From Paenibacillus sp. MMS18-CY102 (GTDB lineage: Bacteria > Bacillota > Bacilli > Paenibacillales > Paenibacillaceae): 64,000 bases of DNA. The translations under genes were made by a program, and so were the position numbers. The stretch covers positions 1 through 64,000 of the forward strand of contig NZ_WSTC01000008.1 of assembly GCF_009789195.1 (NCBI RefSeq). The letters run 5' to 3'. The notes under the pieces are model-generated. The model did not search any database, was not told where the DNA came from, and saw only the letters and a list, made by a program, of their open reading frames with translations. The stretch's first letter is position 1. Each line of letters starts with the position of its first letter. Shown here in pieces: positions 58,834 through 64,000 of this stretch.

Positions 58834-60117
58834 CTATCCCTTCGGATTGCGAAGCTTAGCGTTGCCAATCGTCTGCGGGATTGCCATGTGGAGCAGACGG
58901 GATTTGATTCCGCCGATCCGCTGGGAGGCGTATATGCCGGTATGCAATGAACAAATCCATGCCACCATACAGCCAATGAACAGGTAGAGTGCACCTTCAG
59001 TGCCGAATAGCTCCAAGCCCATAACAAAGCATGCAAGCGGTGTGTTTGCAGCGCCGCTAAATACGCTTATTAGCCCAATCGCTGCCAGCAGCGGTACGGA
59101 CACATGCATGAAACCAGCCAATGCGCTGCCTAGCAAAGATCCGATCGCGAATAATGGCGTAACCTCTCCGCCTTGGAAGCCTGCACCTAGTGTGACGGAG
59201 GTAAACAAGGTTTTCCAAGCAAACGCAATTGGAGACACTGCTTCATGAAACGATTGCGTGATCAACGGCAAGCCAAGCCCGATATAATCGCGGGTTCCAA
59301 CGAGATAGACGAGTGCAATGACTGTTATCCCGCCTACGAAGCTTTTGGCAGGCGCGTAAGGAAGGAAACGAGCAAACCAAGCTTTTAAGAAATGTGTCAA
59401 CTCGCTGAACACTAGGGCAGCAAGCCCAAACAAGACAGAAGCGCCAATCACTTTCGCCAGCAATGCAACGGATAAGGAGGGGACGATGCCAATCGAATAG
59501 TGGGCATGTGCCGTACCCCAAGCTCTCGTCACCTGATCAGCAACAATGCTTGTGATCAGGCAGGGGACAAGCGCTGAATACCGCCACCGGCGGCCGCGGA
59601 CAATAAGCTCAATGCCGAATACAGCTCCTGCAAGCGGCGTTCCGAACACCGACCCGAACCCACTGCTGATTCCGCATAACAGAATAACACGGCGTTGTTG
59701 CGAGCTTAGCTTAAACCAACGCCCTGCCTGATCGGCTAAGCTTCCGCCAATTTGCACGGCTGTCCCTTCACGCCCAGCGGATCCCCCAAACAAATGTGTC
59801 ATCCATGTTCCCAATAGTACGAGTGGCCCCATCCGCAGCGGGACACGCACCTCGGACTCTTCATAAGACTGCTCTAGAAGCAGGTTGTTCCCCTTAGCGG
59901 CAGCACCGCCATACTTCAAATATAGCCAACTGATAAGAGCGCCTCCAGCAGGCAACAGCCATAGCAGCCAAGGATGGCTTAGGCGCGCGTCCGTGACATG
60001 ATCTAGGCCATATAGAAATAAGGAAGATGCTGACCCAACCATTCCGCCTGTAAGCAAACAGAGCAGTAGCCATTTCATGCCGATCCCGAGCTTGTTCACC
60101 GAAAAGTACTGACTCAA
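58834..60117 (-). CDS. CLC-type anion transporter (chloride or fluoride)
   Basis: About 427 residues, roughly 16-18 membrane helix segments. CLC motifs are GGSAGREGTAVQIGGSLAD (with Glu that normally acts as the gate) and GAGFQGGEVTPLFAIGSLLG. The GREGT and GGEVTPL forms recall the bacterial CLC-F fluoride/proton antiporters more than the classic GSGIP-type chloride exchangers; this is a motif-level inference. No fluoride riboswitch is seen upstream. The start is uncertain: TTG 60117 has GAGGG 7 nt before it, ATG 60138 has no ribosome site, and the frame opens at 60159. Confidence 0.82.
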   Translation of the reverse strand: MSQYFSVNKLGIGMKWLLLCLLTGGMVGSASSLFLYGLDHVTDARLSHPWLLWLLPAGGALISWLYLKYGGAAAKGNNLLLEQSYEESEVRVPLRMGPLVLLGTWMTHLFGGSAGREGTAVQIGGSLADQAGRWFKLSSQQRRVILLCGISSGFGSVFGTPLAGAVFGIELIVRGRRWRYSALVPCLITSIVADQVTRAWGTAHAHYSIGIVPSLSVALLAKVIGASVLFGLAALVFSELTHFLKAWFARFLPYAPAKSFVGGITVIALVYLVGTRDYIGLGLPLITQSFHEAVSPIAFAWKTLFTSVTLGAGFQGGEVTPLFAIGSLLGSALAGFMHVSVPLLAAIGLISVFSGAANTPLACFVMGLELFGTEGALYLFIGCMVAWICSLHTGIYASQRIGGIKSRLLHMAIPQTIGNAKLRNPKG

Positions 60118-60287
60118 TCTGAATCCCTCATCCCACATCAATAAGTGCGTTCGTATCAAATGGTCTCATTGTAATGGACGGCCTGCTTTTACGTCAATTC
60201 CATAAGCCTCCTGACATGAAGGCTGAAACAATGTAACAAAATAAATTGACGAACCAGATCGTTAGGAGTAATATAATTCGCATACCA

Positions 60288-60315
60288 ACTATTCATGTAA
60301 TAACTATTCGTGTAA
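60288..60315. promoter_or_regulatory. Tandem repeat upstream of marR (operator candidate)
   Basis: ACTATTCATGTAA (60288-60300) and ACTATTCGTGTAA (60303-60315) are direct repeats with 15-base spacing just after TATAAT (60272-60277). Position suggests a MarR binding region. Confidence 0.5.
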
Positions 60316-60344
60316 GAACAATTAAGGGAGGAGGAGGTCCCATT

Positions 60345-60797
60345 ATGGGGGAATTTCAGCGTGTGCATGATGTGTTTGCATCGTTTCGCGAAGTGAACAA
60401 AGCTTTTTACCATACGTTATCCAGTGCAGCACATGAATATGGCGTCACGCCCGTCCAATATTTAGTGTTGAAAACGTTGGATCAATGCCCTGATATCGGT
60501 TTATCCGAGCTTGCTGAATTAATTTACTCAACGAACAGCACATCGAGCGGGGTCATTGAGCGAATGGTGAAGGCGGGATGGGTTTCTCGTGAACGCTCAG
60601 AGACGGACCGAAGGTCTGTGAAGCTGTCGTTGACGGAAGAAGGGAAGGAGCTTTGGTCGAAAATGTATGAGACAAGGCTGAAGCGCCTTCTCCCACTGCA
60701 GCAGACCTCAGAAGAGGATCATGCAACGTTATTGCGGATTCATAAAGAAATTGTATCTATTCTAAATAAAGCAAAAGAGGGACAGAGCCATGAGTAA
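60345..60797 (+). CDS. MarR family transcriptional regulator
   Basis: 150 residues. The winged helix-turn-helix (about 35-100) contains VTPVQYLVLKTLDQCPDIGLSELAELIYSTNSTSSGVIERMVKAGWVSRERSETDRRSVKLSLTEEGKELW, with the basic DRR wing. GGAGGAGG precedes ATG 60345; the longer frame from TTG 60246 runs back through the promoter. It overlaps the efflux gene by 8 bases and is the likely drug-responsive repressor of this operon. Confidence 0.92.
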   Translation: MGEFQRVHDVFASFREVNKAFYHTLSSAAHEYGVTPVQYLVLKTLDQCPDIGLSELAELIYSTNSTSSGVIERMVKAGWVSRERSETDRRSVKLSLTEEGKELWSKMYETRLKRLLPLQQTSEEDHATLLRIHKEIVSILNKAKEGQSHE

Positions 60798-62274
60798 TTC
60801 AGCAGGAGCAGCCTTTCGGAGAGGGCCAATCGTCGCCTCTCTGCTTATCGCGGCATTCGTTGCCATTCTAAGCCAAACGTTGTTAAACGTTGCGCTTCCA
60901 AGCATTATGGATGATTTAAACGTCAAAGCAAATACAGCGCAGTGGCTCTCGACAGGCTACATGCTTGTAAACGGCGTACTCATTCCAATTAGCGCGTATT
61001 TAATCGAACGGTTTTCCACTCGTAAGTTGTTTATAACCGCTGTCAGTTTGTTTACCGTCGGCACTTTAATAAGCGCATTAGCGACCTCATTTGAGATATT
61101 GTTGACCGGCCGTATTGTCCAAGCAGCAGGTGCAGGCATTCTGATGCCGCTCATGTCTATCGTATTCTTAACGATCTTCCCAATTGAGCAGCGGGGCAAA
61201 GCGATGGGCATGATGGGGCTTGCGATGATCTTCGCTCCAGCAGTTGGCCCGACGTTATCGGGTTGGGTCGTAGAGCATCATTCGTGGCGCGTCCTGTTCT
61301 ACATCGTGCTTCCGATTTCGTTGTTTGGTTTGATTTATGGCGCGATTTCGATGAAAAATGTAACACGTAACGCAAAGTCAAACTTGGATATTCTCGGGGT
61401 TGTTCTTTCAACATTAGGCTTTGGCGGTTTGCTCTATGGCTTTAGCGACGCCGGCACGGATGGCTGGAACAGCACTACTGTTATTACAAGCTTGATCGTG
61501 GGCGGCTTATCGCTGATCTTGTTCGTATGGCGGGAATTGACGGTCGAAAAGCCTATTCTCGAGATGCGCGTTTTCAAATACAGCATGTATTCCTTAACGA
61601 CAGTCATTAATGTCATCGTTACGATGGCCATGTTTTCTGGCATGATCTTGCTTCCGATTTACTTGCAGCAAATTCAAGGCTTCTCGCCATTGAAATCAGG
61701 GCTGCTTCTGTTGCCTGGCGCCATTCTGATGGGGATTATGTCGCCGATTACCGGCATTATTTTCGATAAAGTAGGCGCCCGGTGGCTGTCGGTTGTGGGC
61801 CTTATTATCACGGTGTTCACGACATATGAATTTAGCCAACTGACTTCGGATACGACATATAATCACATGCTCATCATGTATTCGCTTCGCATGTTCGGGA
61901 TGTCGATGCTCATGATGCCTATCCAAACAGCCGGCATGAACCAGTTGCCGCAACGATTGAATGCGCATGGTTCCGGCATGTCGCAAACGCTGCGTAACGT
62001 CGCTGGCGCACTTGGCACAGCGTTCCTCGTTACGATCATGTCCAATAAGACGGCATCCCAAGTGAAGCATTTGGTTGCGGCGAATGGCATTGATCCTTCG
62101 GATAAAGAAAAAATGGCTGGTGTCGTGCACGAAGCAACAATTTATGGCATCAACCACTCGTTCGTCGTTGCAACGTGGATGTCAGTCGCTGCGCTCGTGC
62201 TTGCATTCTTCATTCGTAAAGTGAAGCCACATGAAGAACCGGCCAAGGATCCGCAGCCAACAGCGCAGAGCTAA
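60790..62274 (+). CDS. MFS drug efflux transporter, DHA2 family (14 helices)
   Basis: 494 residues. Fourteen-helix DHA2/EmrB-QacA type: LNVALPSIMDDLNVKANTAQWLSTGYML at the N-terminus, motif C-like GPTLSGWVVEHHSWRVLFYIVLPISLFGL near 155-185, and RMFGMSMLMMPIQTAGMNQLPQRLNAHGSGMSQTLRNVAGALGTA. A proton-driven exporter of hydrophobic compounds, similar to LmrB/MdrP. Cotranscribed with marR, whose stop overlaps its start. Terminator after it. Confidence 0.92.
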   Translation: MSNSAGAAFRRGPIVASLLIAAFVAILSQTLLNVALPSIMDDLNVKANTAQWLSTGYMLVNGVLIPISAYLIERFSTRKLFITAVSLFTVGTLISALATSFEILLTGRIVQAAGAGILMPLMSIVFLTIFPIEQRGKAMGMMGLAMIFAPAVGPTLSGWVVEHHSWRVLFYIVLPISLFGLIYGAISMKNVTRNAKSNLDILGVVLSTLGFGGLLYGFSDAGTDGWNSTTVITSLIVGGLSLILFVWRELTVEKPILEMRVFKYSMYSLTTVINVIVTMAMFSGMILLPIYLQQIQGFSPLKSGLLLLPGAILMGIMSPITGIIFDKVGARWLSVVGLIITVFTTYEFSQLTSDTTYNHMLIMYSLRMFGMSMLMMPIQTAGMNQLPQRLNAHGSGMSQTLRNVAGALGTAFLVTIMSNKTASQVKHLVAANGIDPSDKEKMAGVVHEATIYGINHSFVVATWMSVAALVLAFFIRKVKPHEEPAKDPQPTAQS

Positions 62275-62302
62275 GGCTAACGTTCTTTTCGCTTATTCAT
62301 CC

Positions 62303-62341
62303 AACCTCCAATGCCGCCGTTAAAGGTATTGGAGGTTTTTG
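62303..62341 (+). terminator. Intrinsic terminator
   Basis: AACCTCCAATGCC pairs with GGTATTGGAGGTT, then TTTTG. Confidence 0.85.
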
Positions 62342-62421
62342 CGTTTCCCACAAGTACTGCCGCGTTGTCATATGCTATACTTTAGCTAATAAATGGGACA
62401 GGTGACTGGCAGAGAGAGCAG

Positions 62422-63366
62422 GTGGGGAAATTGATATTAGCGGTAGAAGAACGTGATCGGCTTGTTCAGTTGTTGAATGAGCAGCAAAAGAAATACATTT
62501 CGGAATCGTTAATTCGCGGGCGCAGAACGGTGTTTGCTAATGAGATGGCAAAGCAAAAGGGCTTTCACATCCCAGAGGATACGGATGCTGCGCAGATCGA
62601 GCTGCTGCTTAACGATTGGATATATACAGGGTATGTTGACGCTGGAATGGTTTCGCCTGATTTGCGCTGCGAATGCGGCAGGCCGCTTCGTTACCAGCAC
62701 CGGGTTGAGCATAAGGAAACGGGCGAAGTGAAGCATTTTGGCATTGAGCATTTGAAAGAGCATCTGGCGATTGACAGTTCGGTTGTATCAGCGATTAAGA
62801 AAGGCTTTGAAGCGATTGATTATGAGCTGGACGAACTGTTAATCAAGCTAAATGGCGGGTGGAATCAAGATCCTGAGCTAGTGGTAACGGATCGATTGCC
62901 TGATGATGTTGCAGCACATCTTAGGCTAGGCCTTCCTCTATTGGAAAGGCAAGTGAATCGCCTGCGCCAAATTCGTACAGCCTCCCAGCCGAGCCGCCCT
63001 AAGCCTGCAATTGAACAGTCCCCGGCCGCTGCCAAAGTTACAATCTTCGATGAACCGTTGGATTTGTTTGCATGGCAGGAGCAAGTGGAGCAAGCAGAGG
63101 AACAGAAGGAATCACCTGCATGGGAGCTGCAATACGGTTTACAGGCGCCAACACGCCGTTATTTGCAAAGCGGGATGAAGAGCGCCCGAGTCATTTGCGA
63201 GCTGCTCATCACGGAACACGGTGCGAGCGATCTTAGGTTTCTAACAGGAAAACCTAGGCTTTATTTGAGCGTTTGCTCGTTTATCGAGTCGCTGGACGGC
63301 GTACAGCCGGAATATGTTGGCCAAGAGGACCGTTGCTATATTTTCCAGAAACCGCTAGACAATTGA
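62422..63366 (+). CDS. DUF3895 domain protein
   Basis: 314 residues. The N-terminal part (about 20-140) reads KYISESLIRGRRTVFANEMAKQKGFHIPEDTDAAQIELLLNDWIYTGYVDAG, then LRCECGRPLRYQHRVEHKETGEVKHFGIEHLKEHLAI, with two Cys and a His that could bind zinc. A Pro/Ala linker follows and a C-terminal helical domain (PTRRYLQSGMKSARVICELLITEHGASDLRFLTGKPRLYLSVCSFIESL). It matches DUF3895, of unknown function. Start at GTG 62422 or TTG 62431. A GNAT gene follows after 20 bases. Confidence 0.75.
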   Translation: MGKLILAVEERDRLVQLLNEQQKKYISESLIRGRRTVFANEMAKQKGFHIPEDTDAAQIELLLNDWIYTGYVDAGMVSPDLRCECGRPLRYQHRVEHKETGEVKHFGIEHLKEHLAIDSSVVSAIKKGFEAIDYELDELLIKLNGGWNQDPELVVTDRLPDDVAAHLRLGLPLLERQVNRLRQIRTASQPSRPKPAIEQSPAAAKVTIFDEPLDLFAWQEQVEQAEEQKESPAWELQYGLQAPTRRYLQSGMKSARVICELLITEHGASDLRFLTGKPRLYLSVCSFIESLDGVQPEYVGQEDRCYIFQKPLDN

Positions 63367-63386
63367 ATCTATTTGGAGGGCAAACC

Positions 63387-63959
63387 ATGATCGAATCGAT
63401 TCCATCTTTTATTTCCGATGCACATGTGACAGAAGATATTTTTGCAATTCAAGCAAAAGAAGATGATACGGCAGAGGTCATGGCGCTGCTCATCCAGACG
63501 GCCGAATGGTTTAAGCGCAATGGTTCAACACAGTGGAGCGGATTGCTGCAAGGCGAGGATTCGCATAACACGAAGGATGCTATCGTCCGGGGGCAAGTAT
63601 ATGGGTTTAGAAGCGGAAGCCGTGCGAACGCGCTTGCCGGCATTGTAATGTTGCTGCAGCAGCCAAGCGCATGGGACCGCGAGCTATGGGGCGAAGAGGG
63701 ACACGAAGGAGCGGCCTATTTGCATCGGCTTGCGATCTCACGTGATTTTGGCGGCATGCGCCTAGGTGAGCATATCATGCAATGGGCGGAGCGCGGGGTT
63801 CGTTTCCCCGGACAAGATCGGATTCGGTTGGATTGCATTAATTCGAACCCTTTCTTGAACAGCTTTTATCGTAAAGCAGGCTATAGCTACATGGGAGAAG
63901 CGTTCATCGCCGTTACCTCACTAGGCTTCAGCAAATTCGAGAAAGTGGTATCACGATAA
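63387..63959 (+). CDS. GNAT-family acetyltransferase
   Basis: 190 residues. GNAT features: VMALLIQTAEWFKRNGSTQWSGLL at the front, AAYLHRLAISRDFGGMRLGEHIMQWAE (acetyl-CoA pyrophosphate loop, about 120-146) and IRLDCINSNPFLNSFYRKAGYSYMGEAF. The acceptor is unknown. GGAGGG precedes ATG 63387; the longer frame from 63273 lies inside the previous gene. Likely cotranscribed with DUF3895. The window ends 41 bases after its stop. Confidence 0.85.
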   Translation: MIESIPSFISDAHVTEDIFAIQAKEDDTAEVMALLIQTAEWFKRNGSTQWSGLLQGEDSHNTKDAIVRGQVYGFRSGSRANALAGIVMLLQQPSAWDRELWGEEGHEGAAYLHRLAISRDFGGMRLGEHIMQWAERGVRFPGQDRIRLDCINSNPFLNSFYRKAGYSYMGEAFIAVTSLGFSKFEKVVSR

Positions 63960-64000
63960 TAGAAGAATGTAAATCATTTGTTCATATAAAGGTTGCGATT

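Noticed and set aside
58518-58859. A 113-residue Cys-rich open frame
   Set aside because: It runs through element B copy 2, the hairpin cluster and the terminator, and into the end of the CLC gene on the other strand; no ribosome site.
60160-60345. Fluoride riboswitch before the CLC gene
   Set aside because: I compared the leader with the known crcB-motif conserved blocks by eye and saw no match.

Overview
The window looks like a chromosomal segment of a spore-forming Firmicute of the Paenibacillaceae type (Paenibacillus or a close relative). This is inferred from the mid-range base composition, strong Shine-Dalgarno sites, a GerA-type germinant receptor operon, a SleB-like cortex hydrolase and a YhcN/YlaJ lipoprotein. 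I ran no database search. There are no rRNA or tRNA genes, no insertion sequences and no CRISPR array that I can see. Most of the window is ordinary housekeeping and accessory chromosome. Genes lie on both strands and many intrinsic terminators separate short transcription units.

Layout. 1-9.4 kb: the end of an HrpB-type helicase, a DUF1294 protein, a first HelD-like helicase, an EcsC protein, a wrecked nitric oxide synthase, a Lin0512 protein, a CNNM/CBS membrane protein, undecaprenyl-diphosphatase and a secreted NTR-like protein. 9.4-14.4 kb: an AT-richer island with an ADP-ribosyltransferase-like DUF3990 gene overlapping an unknown partner, a permease, and a run of small genes that includes a SUKH (SMI1/KNR4) immunity-type protein. 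14.4-24.4 kb: a second, longer HelD; a perfect-consensus promoter followed by an orphan terminator (candidate small RNA); SleB; a TetR/azoreductase pair with a perfect palindromic operator; HAD and MBL enzymes; a serine hydrolase; and a bifunctional glucosaminidase-amidase. 24.5-36.4 kb: uracil permease, a phosphotransferase, a DUF5995 protein, nitroreductase, a GH95 enzyme and a heterodimeric ABC exporter. 36.4-40.1 kb: a gerA operon whose third gene is frameshifted. 40.2-51.8 kb: a PCYCGC lipoprotein, HAD, 6-phosphogluconolactonase, a two-component pair, DUF393, a phosphoesterase, MBL, a serine hydrolase and two peptidases. 51.9-56.0 kb: a Tat-linked redox module (cytochrome c, TatC, TatA, GMC flavoprotein, Tat-signal gamma subunit). 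56.1-64 kb: a YhcN lipoprotein, an AHSA1/ArsR operon, a CLC transporter, a MarR/DHA2 efflux operon, DUF3895 and GNAT.

The most unusual structure is non-coding. Two intergenic regions 30 kb apart (28.04-28.24 kb, and 58.40-58.60 kb in opposite orientation) carry the same roughly 200-bp dyad-symmetric element. It is made of four imperfect palindromes at about 50/75/50-bp spacing, and each copy is preceded, in element orientation, by a nearly identical terminator hairpin. A third region (1.66-1.85 kb) has the same four-unit dyad layout built from an unrelated palindrome. This looks like a family of dispersed, structured intergenic elements. Two genes are clearly decayed: nos (lost start, frameshift, internal deletion) and gerAC (frameshift).
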